This document shows positions 34,199-46,698 of a stretch of 64,000 bases of DNA, one piece after another. The stretch comes from Zonotrichia leucophrys gambelii (taxonomy: Eukaryota > Chordata > Aves > Passeriformes > Passerellidae). Within the stretch, counting starts at the first letter, position 1, and each line of letters opens with the position of its first letter. The stretch spans positions 5,270,001-5,334,000 of the forward strand of contig NC_088175.1 of assembly GCF_028769735.1 (NCBI RefSeq), written 5' to 3'. Both the position numbers and the translations under genes were made by a program. Below the pieces are notes generated by a model. The model saw only the letters and a program-made list of their open reading frames with translations. It had not been told where the DNA came from and searched no databases.

Positions 34199-34739
34199 TA
34201 CGTAACCTAATGTTCTCAGATCCAAAAAGTTTCTTTCCTTCCTCCTGCAAAATACTTTGTCCTTTCCAACATGGACTCTATTGCCACAGGAAGAATCCTG
34301 ACCTTGTGCTGAGAAGATTGATCTGCTCATGATTTTTTTGAATCCAGGTGTGATTCAAAAAGCAGAACCATGTTCAGCAGAAACATGCTTGGCAGCAGTT
34401 AATCTTCATCCTCTTGTCATAGTTCTGCCTCTGTTGTCTTCCTCTCCAAGTGATGAAAACCTGTTTTTTCCCATGTCTGTTTGAAGGAGGTTGGTGTTGG
34501 AGGTCTGACCTGCAGCAAAACTGTGATTTGATAACTTCAACAGTGCGAAACCCTCTGGGGAGCTTTTCTACCAGTGGTACCAGCCTCACACGATGATAGT
34601 TTTGTCTCCTCTGGTCATATCTGGACCAAGATAACCCCAGAGAACTTTCCTGATTTTAGTTTCTTCTGGCATTAGAGATACTACATGCCTGAGTAATGAA
34701 CCAGGAGTTCAAACCTGACAGGAACGTCCTAAACCTTCA

Positions 34740-35115
34740 TCAAAGGAAGGGCTTGCATTCAAGCATGGTCTGCATCCCCATCCTGGTATTTCTGCTTGAA
34801 TGGTCGTAGCTGAGGCTGCTGACACCTTTGCTGTGATATTCTGGTGGAGGAGGCATCTGTCCCTGAGGCTGCCCTGGCACCCTCCCCTGGCATTTGAGCG
34901 AGGGAGGTGTGCATTTCTGTGGTTGCTGTGACATGGAGAGGGAGGAGGGATTCATGTCAGACATTTCTGGCAGGGGGCAGCTGTCCCTGACATGCTCACA
35001 ATGGGCAGGAGACATCACGTGCTGGAAGGGAAGTCCCCTTGACCTGGCAGCCCTGGCAGCCAGCTGTTCCCAGTTTGCTATCCCTGGACCTTCAGCCAGG
35101 CATCTTCACAGCCTG
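34740..35115 (-). other. Proline/glutamine-rich open frame
   Basis: An open frame of roughly 120 codons on the minus strand ends at 34740. It contains SQQPQKCTPPSLKCQG and GQPQGQMPPPPEYHSKG. The first ATG is near 35018. No known family is recognised, and simple composition could keep it open by chance. Confidence 0.2.
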
Positions 35116-35132
35116 GGAAAAGGCACCCTTAC

Positions 35133-35270
35133 CCATGAGTCAGAGGGAGTGATATTGTCCCTGTGTTTGGTGCTGCTCGCAGGCAGATGGGCAGCCTCAA
35201 CCTCTGGCATGTGATGATTTGGGGAGGAACAGCAGGTGCTGAGGGAAGGGTGCAGCTTTTTCCTTTTCAC
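35133..35270 (-). other. Orphan exon-like segment with good splice sites
   Basis: This 138-nt, 46-codon open frame on the minus strand is bounded by a strong acceptor (CTGGTTTCTTTCAG) and a strong donor (TGG|GTAAGG). It starts VKRKKLHPSLSTCC and ends NITPSDSW, phase 0 at both ends. No homology is recognised and no partner exons are certain. Confidence 0.25.
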
Positions 35271-37105
35271 CTGAAAGAAACCAGAAGTGTTCTTCCTGTG
35301 TGGAAGTTGTGTTCTAAGCACAATTCACCCCAGAGGAGGGGGAACTCCTTCCTTCTATCCTGCTCCTGTTGGGAAATGGAGGGCAAATTGTGGGGTCACA
35401 GCACTAGGCTTGGGGTTCAGAGCAGATCTGGAAGAGCTCTTGGCTGGGGCCATTGTGGGGGATTCACAACTGCCTGTAGCACAGATGTTCTGAAAAACAT
35501 GACTCCTTTGGAGATGGTTCAGGGATCTCTGACTGAAAAGCAGCATTTTTAGCATCCCATTTTAAAGGTACTCCAGTGTCCTGTAGTCCTTTCTTTATAC
35601 CAGCTTACTCCTGTTTCTTTCTATAAACATTGCTTTGCTTCTCTGTTTAGAGCTTCCTAATGCCTTTGAGGTTCAGCATGAAGACACAAGGGGCAGCTCT
35701 CTGTGAAGCCAGAAAAATTTGTATGTGCGCTTCCAAGATGCAAGTTGCTTTTCTTACAGTGCCCCTGCATTAAATAGGGGTCTCTAAGTTGGGGACACTT
35801 GTGCTGTCTGCAATGTGGCTCAGTGCTCCAGATGTGATAGCACAGCTGGGCTGCACAGCACAGGGCTGGGTGTCCTGACAGAGCTGCTCTGTCAGCTGAG
35901 CCCAGGAGCTGCCAAAACCACCCTGTGTGCTTTCCTGACACCCAGCAGCTCCCGTGGTGTGAGAGGAATGTGCTCATCCATATTTAAGAGCTGGAATGGG
36001 CCATGCCTGTCCTGGCCAGTGCTCAGCTGGTGGATCCTATCCGGTCACCCACGGCTGTATCCGGGCTGGCACAGGGCTTGTGTGCAAGGGATGAGAGGGC
36101 TAATTTTAGATCAGGGAATGCAACACTGGAAAGGTCACTGGATGGGACCAAATCCCAACTGGTCCTCATGATGGCAGCAGCATTGTGTTTAGGCCTGGTG
36201 GAACTAATCATGACCTCTTTTCACTGCAGTTGTTTTACCCCAGCCCAGGTACCTCCCTTGGGGCCTCTCTTTTTGCCCAGAGGAAAGGCTGTCCGTGAAC
36301 TTCCCATCACAGGATGGTGGAAAGTACTGGGGGAAAGCACCCAGGAAACTGCAAAAACAGTATTTCTGTTTGAGTTCTTGACAGTGAAACACCCAGAAGT
36401 TCTTCTGTTTTGAACTTCCCTGTGGGTCCTCTAGGTTTTCCCCTTCCTGTTCCTGGCCTCTCTCTTGTGGCATTATGCTCATGTGCCCAGGCAAACTTGG
36501 GCTTGATAAGTGGTGCAGAGGGAGGTTTCCAGGGGAAATCCAAGTAGCCATGAGGACAGCCTGTGTTTTAAGCCCTCTGACTCAGCAAGGAGCTTATTGC
36601 CTATATTTCACTGTTGAAATCAAAAGAGTTATTGCTGCCAAGTTTACTGACAGTAGAGAACAGCCCTTCATTTCTTTGTAAATAGGGACATATTTCTGAA
36701 TATTTCTGAGTTCTCCTGATGACTGAAATTCCCACTGATCAGGCAATGAAATGCTCCTTTTCTCAAAGAAACATCTGAGGAATCTTGTTGGATCTTCAGG
36801 GCAATAACCTTTTCTTTTGCCTTTCCTGCCTTGGCACAACCTGCACCACAGGGCTGGGAAAGGTGCTTTGCTCCTAGGATTTTTCCCAACAACACAGTGG
36901 CCAGACATGGATTCTTCCCAAACCACTTCCTAAAGAGATGGGGTTGTCACAATTATTTTGAACATCACCTTCAGAGAAAAGAGGAAAATATCTAAGGTAA
37001 ATAAAGGTGAGTGCTGGATATCAAATCCAGTGCTGGGATGTAAACTCAATAATTTGTATGCAGTATGTAAAGATAAGCAGCCCTGTGTGTGTTTGAAAGG
37101 GCAAG

Positions 37106-37106
37106 T

Positions 37107-37127
<21 letters not shown>
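37106..37127 (+). repeat. (TA)n microsatellite
   Basis: About 10 TA units followed by a T-rich run in intergenic DNA. Confidence 0.9.
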
Positions 37128-37137
<10 letters not shown>

Positions 37138-38351
37138 TTAACCGAGGAAAATAATATTCCTTTGAGGGTTCTGTTTGGTACACCCCATGCAAGCATTTTC
37201 CCAGAAATACAGCTGGAACAGCAACAATGCAATTCATTTTTCTTGCTGACTAAAACAATGGCATCTAAATCCACACACCAAGGCTGAAGGTCAACTGATT
37301 GTGGAGACATAACAGTTCTTGTTTTCAATGGATTGTGAATAACTTTGGGAAATGGAATAATATTGCTGTGAGTTGTTATGCCTGCCTACAGGCAATTTTT
37401 TAAACTCAAGATTTTTCTTCTGCTTTGGATGTTTAATAGAACAAAATTAGACATTCATCCAAGTATTCCCACCCTGTTGCAAGGCAAAGAGATCCTCTTT
37501 TTAAAAAAATTAATTCACTTAGGAGACACAACCTTGAGCTGTCTTAGTATTGAATCACTTGCAAAAGGCATTTTGGTGGAAATGAGAAAACACAGACCCA
37601 AGGGTCAGGGCCAAAAGCAGAGGAAATTGTGTGTTCAGGTTCAGCCTCCTCCCTGCAGGCAGTGCTGAAATGTCACATGTGGAATGCCATGTGGTGCTTC
37701 CAAATAACAGCTCCTTCCTGAGCTTGCTGGGAGAACATCTTACCACAGGCCAATCCAGCCTTTGAGCTGTTTGGGCTGTTGTTTCTCTCCATGACTGCTC
37801 ACAGACAGCGCTCCCGTCATCCCAGGAATGGTCTTTGTTTCAGAGAGTGACTAACAGCTGCCTAGCAAGGCACAGGGTGGATTCAGCCTTGAGATCACTG
37901 AGGGAAAGAAGCACCGTGGGCTTTTGCTGGTGCTTTGGAGGCTCAAGGCCCTTTTGTTTGAAGAGCTCTCAAGATGAAAGCGTGAGCAATTCATTCCTGA
38001 GCTCCAGCTGGGACTATGAGGGGAAGATGACGGTCCACGAGTGCATGACGTGCTTTTGGAGACGAAAGCCACCAGACTTTTGGCCTTGTGCTGCCTCATG
38101 AATCCCTGATGATTAATTCCATGATTGCCTCTTACCCATTCAATGAGCTTCTATTCATAGCACAGTACTCTCAGGAAATATTTTTCCTCCAAGTTTTGGA
38201 AAAAAGTATTGAGAAGTTGAGAGCTCCTTCACTCAGGAAATGATCCCCAGCACTTTGTGCCTTGCTCAAGGTGCTGGACTTGTGTGATTAGTTTGATTTT
38301 CCCTTCATGTCAGTTCTGGGATTACCCATGATGTGCTTCACCAGGAAGTAC

Positions 38352-38465
38352 TGTTGGATAGGAGCCACCTGGTCTCATGGAAGGTGTCCCCGTTCAAGGC
38401 AGGTGGGTTGGAATGAGCTCACCTTTGGCATCCCTTCCAATTCTAACCATCCTATGATTCTGTAA
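38352..38465 (+). mobile_element. CR1 LINE, short 3' tail
   Basis: About 110 bp matching the CR1 terminus: 'cctggtctcatggaaggtg', 'gtgggttggaatgag', 'cccttccaattctaacc', ending 'cctatgattctgt'. A 5'-truncated insertion in the intergenic region. Confidence 0.8.
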
Positions 38466-41275
38466 AAGCCCCTGGTGGTAGGGATGGCATGCTGTCCTCA
38501 GCAGTCCAGCCCTGCCAGCAGTAGTGGTGGTTTTGCTGCTAACTTGGGTCTACTTACTTACTTCAGTAGAAGCTTCTCTAAGCCTGACCCCCACAGAAAA
38601 TGGAGAGGAGCACATTCCTTCCCTTTTGCAGCCATTTTTAAACCAACTGGAAGACAATTTTCACATCTGTATTCTGTGCCTCCCTTGGAAGTACTTCTTT
38701 ATACATAGACAAAAAAAAGTTGCAGGCCACTGCTCTGCAGTAACCAATATTAAGCAAAGCTCTCATTCTCTGTGAATGCAGCTTGTGAAATCATTCCTGG
38801 ACTGTTTTCTGGACTTTCTTCTGATTCTCAGCGTCTCTTTCCCAGCTGCAGTTTGCCATCCCCTTCCCTGGGGCTGAGTGCAGCCCCCTTTCTGCCTTCT
38901 GGCTTGGTTTGCTTTTTCTGCACTTCTGCACTATTCACACAAAAGCAGTTCTGTCTTGCCTGGCACCAGTCTCCCCACAGTCCTGGGAACCAAGGCACAA
39001 TCCTGCATCCCCTAGCAAAGCCATGGCATGTCCCCAGTGCCATTATGGAGCTCAGGCAATGGGGCTACTCATGCTGCCAAGCACAATTTCATGCCTGGCC
39101 AAACATAAACCATGTCTGGTCAAATGTCCTGGGACTTAGGTATCATTTTAAATGCCAGACTTTAATCTACCATTCACTCTGCCTCACTTAGCAAGAGCTA
39201 CAATCTCTGTGCAGCTTGCAGGAAAGCCTTACACTGATAATTCAAGACTTTCAGGTAGTATGAAGATGGCAGAAATACTACAACAGCCTTTTTCCAGAGT
39301 TTTCTGTGCCTTAATATTCTTTTCTGGGAAAATGTATTCTAATGGTGTCATATGAATTTACAAATACAAATTGAGAGTACTACACAAGAAGAGTATTTGC
39401 AGTGCTCTGTGTGACAGGGATCAAGGCAGGCAGGCAAAGTTCATGCACTCAGTGTCCTCAAGCTGGGACTAGAGAATGTTCTAGTAGTTTTTTAAAAGTT
39501 AATCCACTTTTGCTACCCATTAATGTATATCAGCCTTCACCTTTTCCCAGTACTGTCTTTTTGCTGTAACAGTGATAGCAAATAGTTTAAATCAATGCTC
39601 CAGCAACCTGATTGCTCTCTTGCTCAGGTTTTGTGGGGCAGGTGGGCCAATCCCAGTAGTGATGTCATGGTGTCTTTAGCAGTATTACATAAAACTGTCC
39701 TCAAGGAATGCAAATGCACAGTGATGCTGAGCAGAGCATTCCTGTGTCTGACCAGTACCAAAGAACCAAAATGACTGGCTTTGGGGTAGTAAATCCAACC
39801 AAAACAAGATTTCATGGAGAAAGATGCAAAATACAGAAGGTAAATGTTTGCTGACCACTGGTGCTTGGGAGAAGAGTGATATATAACTACTAAAGCAGTG
39901 AAGCCTAAAACTAATATAACTTTACTTTTCAGTCATCCCTGATAATAATGCCCTGGCACCTCTTGTCATCCCAACTGTGTGTGCTGGAGTGGTGTCAGGC
40001 CACATCACCCAGCCTGTAAAGTGGATGCAATACATCATTCCTCTTCTTACTGATCATCCTTAATATTTTAAACCAACTGAGAGATAATTTCTGAAAGATA
40101 CCACATGACAGGGAGCTAAACGCTATAGTGGTGCTGCACTAAAAGGGTCTTTTCAGGAATATTTTGACTGATGGATTATGATCCCCAGCTGGGGGACAGC
40201 CTCCTGGCCATTCACTGCAGTGTCTTGGTACTCTTCCTTGCTTGCTTCAAGTGAGTCTCTTTCCCATATCTTTCTTCAAGGGAAGAACAACTTCACAGAG
40301 CAAAATTGGTGAAATGGTGGCATCCAATGGCTGGTCTCAGATGGCAGATGCCAGCTCATGCACCCTGACTGCTGTCACTGACCTTTGCTTTTTACCCCAA
40401 ACCAGAAAAAACAGTATTGTGAAACATCAGAGACCTCTGAAACAAAAAAAACATCTTTCACCACCCACACAGCACTGTCAGATGTGCCAGATCTGCCAAC
40501 CCCCCCAAATGCAACATTCGCTCCTGAGAAGCTAAGTCTGGAGAGAGTTTGGCTTTTTCATTTAGTTTGATGCTTTTGAGACAGCATTATTCACCAGAGA
40601 TGCATCTGCAGATAGTAGCTTGGGCCATTTGGGGTAAAAGTGAGAAGAGTGTCATGGAGGGAATGTAACTCTGTGCTGGGATAGGAATAGGGATGATGGT
40701 GTTTTTCTTCACAGAAAAAAAAACAAGCAGAAGGGATTAACAGGGTAATAATTGAGCTTCTTGGCACTTTCCTACAAGAGACACATATTCCACATTTAAG
40801 AGCCCCGGGAGGCCTTTATTCTTTTTTTTTGTTTGTTTGTTTGGAATGTTAAATATGGCTGTAATGAACACTGGTTCTATCACAGAAGACAGCTGGACAG
40901 CAGCAGCTCATTTTGGAAAGCACATCCCTTCCTTTTTCCTTGCTCAGCTGGCTCCAGGGTCTGCTCTGCAGCCCAGACCAAGCATCCCCCTGCCCAGGGG
41001 TACCCCTGCTCCTCGCCTATCCTGGAGCCCCCTCTCCACTTGCACAGCTGTTGGGGCAGGGTTGAACCTTGGCCTTGCCATAATGGGGTTAACCTTAACC
41101 TGGTTTGCTCAAGAGCAAGCAGCCAGAGAGCAGCAGCTCCCAGAGGAAGCTGGCTGTGTGCCTGGCACTCACAGGATGCCAGGCTGCAGGATCTGAGTAT
41201 CCCAGGAGAGGCTGTGACAAAAGGCAGACCATTGTGCCCAGCCTTCCTCCATAACTTCAGAGGAGCTTTTATGAG

Positions 41276-41287
41276 GAAACGGAAACC
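41276..41287 (+). promoter_or_regulatory. IRF/ISRE-like motif
   Basis: GAAACGGAAACC matches GAAANNGAAAC. It lies about 2 kb past the EXOC3L4 stop and 13 kb upstream of the TNFAIP2 promoter. Motif match only. Confidence 0.3.
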
Positions 41288-42067
41288 GAGCACCTTATCT
41301 AATCCCAGGGACAGGCAGCTGGGGCCTGAGGAAGGGCAGTTGCTTTGTGGAGGTCGGCCAGTAAAATCATGAGATTGAAAACCTCAGTATACATTTAAAT
41401 AATGCCCTTGGGAAAATGCCACAGCTGCCTCGTGTGAGGTGCTTGGATGAGAGATGCATATATGGTAAACAGAAATTTCTGATGCACAAAATCTCTTGCT
41501 GAGGCTTTAGTGCCTCAAATCCAGCACTCCAGGAGTGCAGCTTTACAAGTCTCAGGCCTAGCTTGCAAAATTCGAAATCCTCTTTGTATCATTCCCACTC
41601 AGTCAATCCTAACAATAAGTGTAAGGCTCTCAGCCCTGATGCCCCTCCCTGCTGCTGGGAGGGAGAATGTAGCTCACAGACCCATGGGGGTGTAATCACA
41701 GGGCTCCCTGCTTGCACCATGTCCCCAGGACAGGGGAGGGGAGCTCCAAAGTGTTCATGTGTTCTGCACACCTAGTGGGAGACTCAGAGGATATTTTACT
41801 TCTCCTTCTCCATAGCAAATACAGGGAATCACCAAGCTGAGCATTTGTGGGAATTGTCATGAGATGTATTGAAGAATGATGCAGGGCAGAAATTCCACAC
41901 AGGATTTCCTGCTTCAGGCTCTCAATTTATAACTGATATTTCAAAACTATCTTTAGAAAAACACCTTATCTTGACTGTGCAGGTAACAAGTCTTCCTTAG
42001 AAAAAATTTCATATGATGATTGTGAATTAAAGATGCACTCTATGCTTCTTTATCCATCAGAACTTTT

Positions 42068-42109
42068 CCCTTGGCCTGTCACCCTTGGCCTGTCACCCTT
42101 GGCCTGTCA
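42068..42109 (+). repeat. 14-bp tandem repeat, three copies
   Basis: Three exact copies of CCCTTGGCCTGTCA in tandem, about 1.3 kb beyond the EXOC3L4 stop codon. Confidence 0.9.
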
Positions 42110-43132
42110 CCAGTGCCTGCTGCTCACCCAGGCTGAAATTTATACTCGTGGAACCCAAAGCAAAGAAAACAAAAGAGACTCACTGCTGATGCTGTAAGCT
42201 CTGCTGCCAGAAAAATTAGTGTTCAAGGCTATGCCATGGCCACATTTATCAGTTTAGTAGGTCATAAACGCATCTCTGTAAAGTCTTAGATTAAATCCTG
42301 TGGAGGGCAACCTAAAGGATAAATTGAATTAAATAAAATCAGATTTATACAGCTTTAGGCTGCTGAATGCTTCTTTCAGTCTTCCCTGCAGATGCTAGAT
42401 GTAATCCTTGGATCCTTTGTGGATTTAACCCTGTAGTGATCCATGCCCATCAATGGGATGATGTTGGTTTACACCAGATGAGGATCTCATCTGTAGCACT
42501 GTCTGTCCACCTCACATTTGGTTTCGTACTGCAGTCAGACTGTAACAGATTTCTTAAAATGCATTTAAACACTCAAGAAAATGGACTGGAGGCATGGTGG
42601 AACTTTCTCCAAGTCAAGGAGAACTTGGAGCCTCTCTCCACGTGGCATATCCAATCCAGACATGTCTGTACACGTGGAGATGTGATGGCATGAACAGATC
42701 TTCAGTCCAACAGGAGTTTTGCAAGGCAGTTCTTGACGGAGGAGAATCTGCTGAAAGGCCAGAGGGGCCATGGGGGCCACCCTGGAGGGGAGAGCATTCC
42801 ATGTGCTGCGGGTCCTGGCCATGGGGTTTGGTTACCCAGTGTTTTCCTCCCCAAGCAGGTTGTGGTTTCTGGCCTCAGGTCACAGCGTCATGACCTTGTG
42901 TCATGCCAGCTCAGCCAGGTGGTTTGTGGGGGAGGAAATAAAACTTGGCTCCTACCACATCCCTGCCCAAGCTCTGCCCCCTTGTTGCTCATGGGCACTA
43001 ATTATGAGGGAGGTTCTTGCTCTGCTGCTGTATAATTATGCAGAGCACAGTCCAAGCCTTAATATAGGGCTGAGGCCTTAATATAGCTCTGAGTGAACTG
43101 CTTTTTGTTTTCTCCTGTTCTTTGAAAATATA

Positions 43133-43138
43133 TTTAAT
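43133..43138 (-). terminator. Candidate EXOC3L4 poly(A) signal ATTAAA
   Basis: An ATTAAA variant hexamer on the minus strand lies about 280 nt beyond the stop codon. No canonical AATAAA was noticed between 43.4 and 42.3 kb on this strand. Tentative. Confidence 0.3.
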
Positions 43139-43418
43139 CTTGTACCAAACAGCCTCTTAGCAATAGAATCCATCTGGAACATGAGGTGGACACTGTGCCT
43201 GGGCTGGAGCTGCTGCCAAGGAGCTCTTACAGGAGGTTGATGTCTTAGTGCATTTGTAGTCTTTGGGTTCTGAACTCGGGGTAGCGAGTTCAGGAAACTG
43301 CTCCTTTCTCCACAGCAGTCAAAAATCTGGGTTTGCAGAGGAGCAAGGTGGGTTTGCAGATTTTGGATCTTGTGTAGAGGCAGCGTAGGAGAAGGCAGGA
43401 TGTTGACTTTGTCCTGTG

Positions 43419-43581
43419 TTAGAAGCAGCTGCAGATTACTGGAACATCAATTTCAGCGAAGAGTGCGCCGCCCTTCCCTCCGTTGGAGCTCTCCTGTGCT
43501 TGGCACACTTGCCGCAAAATCGCCGCTCTCCTGGTGCGCCCCAGCACCCGGAGTGCCAGGATGGCCAGGATGTGCTCCTTC
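43419..43581 (-). CDS. EXOC3L4: EXOC3L4 terminal coding exon
   Basis: This encodes residues 647-700 (RKEHILAILALRVLGRTRR, C-terminus VPVICSCF) and a TAA stop at 43421-43419. The acceptor is GGTTTCTGCAG. It is GC-rich with several CpGs. It completes YPDIRKEHILAIL across the 2.2-kb last intron, matching the family C-terminus. Confidence 0.87.
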
Positions 43582-46500
43582 CTGCAGAAACCAAACAAGA
43601 CCTGGCTCAGATCTGGCCAGCAAAACCAGCCCAGAGCAAGGTGGTTGTTGTGAGCAACCAGCAGCTGTGCTGGAGACAGAGCAAGGCTATAGCAAAGTGC
43701 CAGGGAGCGACCCCTCACCACACTGGAGGAGCCACCAGGAGGGGAGTCTGCAGCCTCTGGAGGTACCAAACCAGTGAGCAGCAGCTCCTGCCACACCACA
43801 CTGGTGGGACAGCCTCCTGCTGCTGGTGCTGCAGGGAATTTCCTCCTCTCTCTCCACACCCGTGATGCCCTTTGCGGGTTTTCCAGAGTGGCTGTGGACC
43901 TTTTGTGTAATGATTATTTTGAGATGAGTAATGGAAGTGCTAATATTTAGGAAGCTGATAGACACTAATTAGATTAGAGCTGGAAAGCCAGCTTGGAAAC
44001 ATACCCTGTTCCAGTAATCTCAGTGTATACAAATTCAGCAATGTCTCTGAGAGCTCAGGGGAAAAATTAACAGGGACCTGAACAGGAAGCAATGCAGGTC
44101 CAGCAGGTTCCGCCTCATTTTCCAAACTTCATTGTTAAAATGATGTTACTCAATCATGGAAAAGCAGAAATTAAATAAACCAAGAGGACAAACCTTAAAA
44201 CCTGGGGTGGGTCTGAGCCTAATGATGAAAAAGCGGCACAAATCACAGCCTTGTAAATTACTTTTCTGACTGGAAATTTGTTTTCAAATAACCATAGTTG
44301 ATGATTAGCTGTCATTTACCTCTCCCATTCTTCCCAGAACAGGAACTGCCTCTTTCAGCTTAGTCTGGCCACTGGGATTAAACCCTTATTGGGGTTTATT
44401 TATTTGGTTGGTTTTGTTTGTTTTTTTGTTTGTACCTATCATTTTTGTAAGATTGGTATGATCACCTAGGAAATTGCTCAGGAACAATTGTTCTTTACAT
44501 GTCCATGTCCTGAATTCCCCCACACAGATAAGCCTGAAGAATACCTGAACCACCCAAGTTATGAAAAATTTTGAGCCTCAGTTTTGGGGAGAGGTGAATA
44601 TATTTAATGTGATCTTTTTTCTCAATATTTGAGAGTCCAATACAGTATTCTAGCAATTAGTTAAATCGTATGGATTATTTTGATTGCATAAATGTCATCC
44701 AGTGCTGAAACTTTTGGTGGGTTTTGTTCAGGTTTTTTTCTTTCTTTCTGAAATTACTCTGATGAAATGGAATTTATTGCAGTCTCTACTACTGATATTC
44801 ATTCTCAGTGGTTGAAAGAAGAGCTGTAGAAGAGAAGGTGACTTCTGATTTGCAGCTGCTTAGCCATGCACAGAGCTAGTCACTTTCTTTACTTTTCCAG
44901 GAGTTTTACATTTTCCAGATGCAGCCTTGGAACAGAAAATGGAATGTACAAAAGAAAGAATTTGTAATTTATTCCAAAATTTAATGGTTGTGTTGAGGCT
45001 GTTTCAGAAATTGCGGCTGAACTGTGTCAATGGCTGCCACACTTTGAGGTCTGGGCCTGGGAACAGGAGGCAAACTATTTGCTCCAAATCTGGACCCTGC
45101 AAATTGGCAAACAGTGCTGATGCTGGTGATGCAGGAGAAAGCAAACTGGAGCTTCACTGTGAAATAAGGTTCATTTAGAGCAATAAAATGGAATTCAGTG
45201 ATAGAATGAATGGGGATGGTTCAAAACTGTGTCAGGGGAGCTCTAGACTTGACATTATGAAGCATTTTCTAAACGAGGTGCTGGAGCAGGTTTCCTAGAG
45301 AGGTAGTCAATGTCCCAGGCCTGTCAGTGCTCAAGAGGCATATAGATAATTTACATTAACAAGCCTTTAATAATTTAATACATTAACTTTTGGTCAGGCC
45401 TGAAATAATCAGGAAAGTTGGACTGGATTATCACTGCAAGTCCCTTCCTAATATACTGAAATAGTTCTATTCTATTCTATTCTATTCTATTCTATTCTAT
45501 TCTATTCTATTCTATTCTATTCTATTCTATTCCATTCCATTCCATTCCATTCCATTCCATTCTAAAATGAAAAGGCTTTGAAGGTAATTTGTGTGCATTA
45601 TATGATACAGCACACAGGCGAAAAAATTAAAAAGTATGCAGCCATAAAGAGAGAAAACTAAGTTGGGATTCCCTCTGTTGCTGGCATCCTGATCTCTAAG
45701 CAAAGAGAAGCTGAAGAGCTCAGCCCAGGCACAGGACAAGCTGGTGCTGTTTGGGATGAAGCCCAACAGTTCTGGCATCTGCCTCTTCACATACCTGATA
45801 TCTGGATAGTCCTGGCACAGCTCCTTGACATATGCCTTGATCTTGTCTTTTTTCTTCTCCCCAATAATACTGGCAATGTGATAGATGGCAGGGAGGAGCC
45901 AGTCAGCTTTGGAGCCCTGCGGACAAAGAATCACATGGGGACGTCAGGGACAGCAGCACCTGCTAAATGCCTTTTTCTCTGCGGGTAGAGCACGGCAGTG
46001 GGATGCACTGGAGTGACCAGGACTGGTGCAGGCAGGACAGGCTGCCTCAGGCAGGCAGCAGGGGGCTGGGTGGCAATGGCAGGGCACCCCTGGGGCTCTC
46101 CCAGACCTGACCCTGCACTTCTGATTCCCACGAGCACCCAAGCAAGGCAGACCCCGAGCAGGGCATTGTGGCTGTGGGCCAGCATGGTAGTGGATGCCAG
46201 AGACTTCACCTCCTGCTGCCTGACAGTTTCATGTGCCTCATCTCTGAGATAAGATTTAGTGCCCTGGATGCCTGACTTTCCACAAAATCCAAATAATTCA
46301 ACTTTGACTTCCCTGAAAATCCCAGACTGTTGCTGTGAGAGACAGAAATGTTAAAGGTTAATGACTCAACCAACTGCAATCATTGATTGTGACCAACAGA
46401 CCCCTAAACTGCAACAATCAAATCTTGTTGCTGGATCTACAGGTGGTGATACCTTCTCTCTGCTATCTGCTCTTATCCTTTCTTTCTTTTCCTTATATAT

Positions 46501-46612
46501 TTTCCTAAGTGATATTTTTATACTTTTATAATGTTATATTACTATAGGTAATAGCCAAAATGGCTACATACCTCCTTTCCATTGTAATCAAATTGTTTTA
46601 AAATAAACCAGC

Positions 46613-46698
<86 letters not shown>

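Larger units (their letters stand above)
28181..43132. other. Intergenic region between TNFAIP2 and EXOC3L4
   Basis: About 15 kb holding three CR1 tails, CA and TA microsatellites, an AT-only block and a 14-bp triplicate repeat. The minus-strand coding-like pieces at 32.98-33.20, 34.74-35.11 and 35.13-35.27 kb are listed separately. Nothing else can be supported as a gene. Confidence 0.5.

Noticed and set aside
34374..34511. Exon candidate after CTGCAG at 34512 on the minus strand
   Set aside because: The three frames are all partly open, none has a recognisable family, and no donor or stop arrangement makes one frame clearly better.
40833..41372. 179-codon open frame on the plus strand
   Set aside because: Low-information sequence with no recognisable domain, no splice or poly(A) support and no conserved motif.
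43370..43865. Long open frames on the plus strand opposite EXOC3L4 terminal exon
   Set aside because: They are antisense shadows of the GC-rich terminal exon and adjoining intron.
45527..45794. Read-through of EXOC3L4 coding exon 10 into a frame that resembles the family C-terminus and runs into the pentanucleotide repeat
   Set aside because: A proper terminal exon at 43581-43419 joins in phase and gives RKEHILAILALR after YPDI. The donor GTATGT is good, and ending a protein in a WNGME-type microsatellite peptide is implausible.
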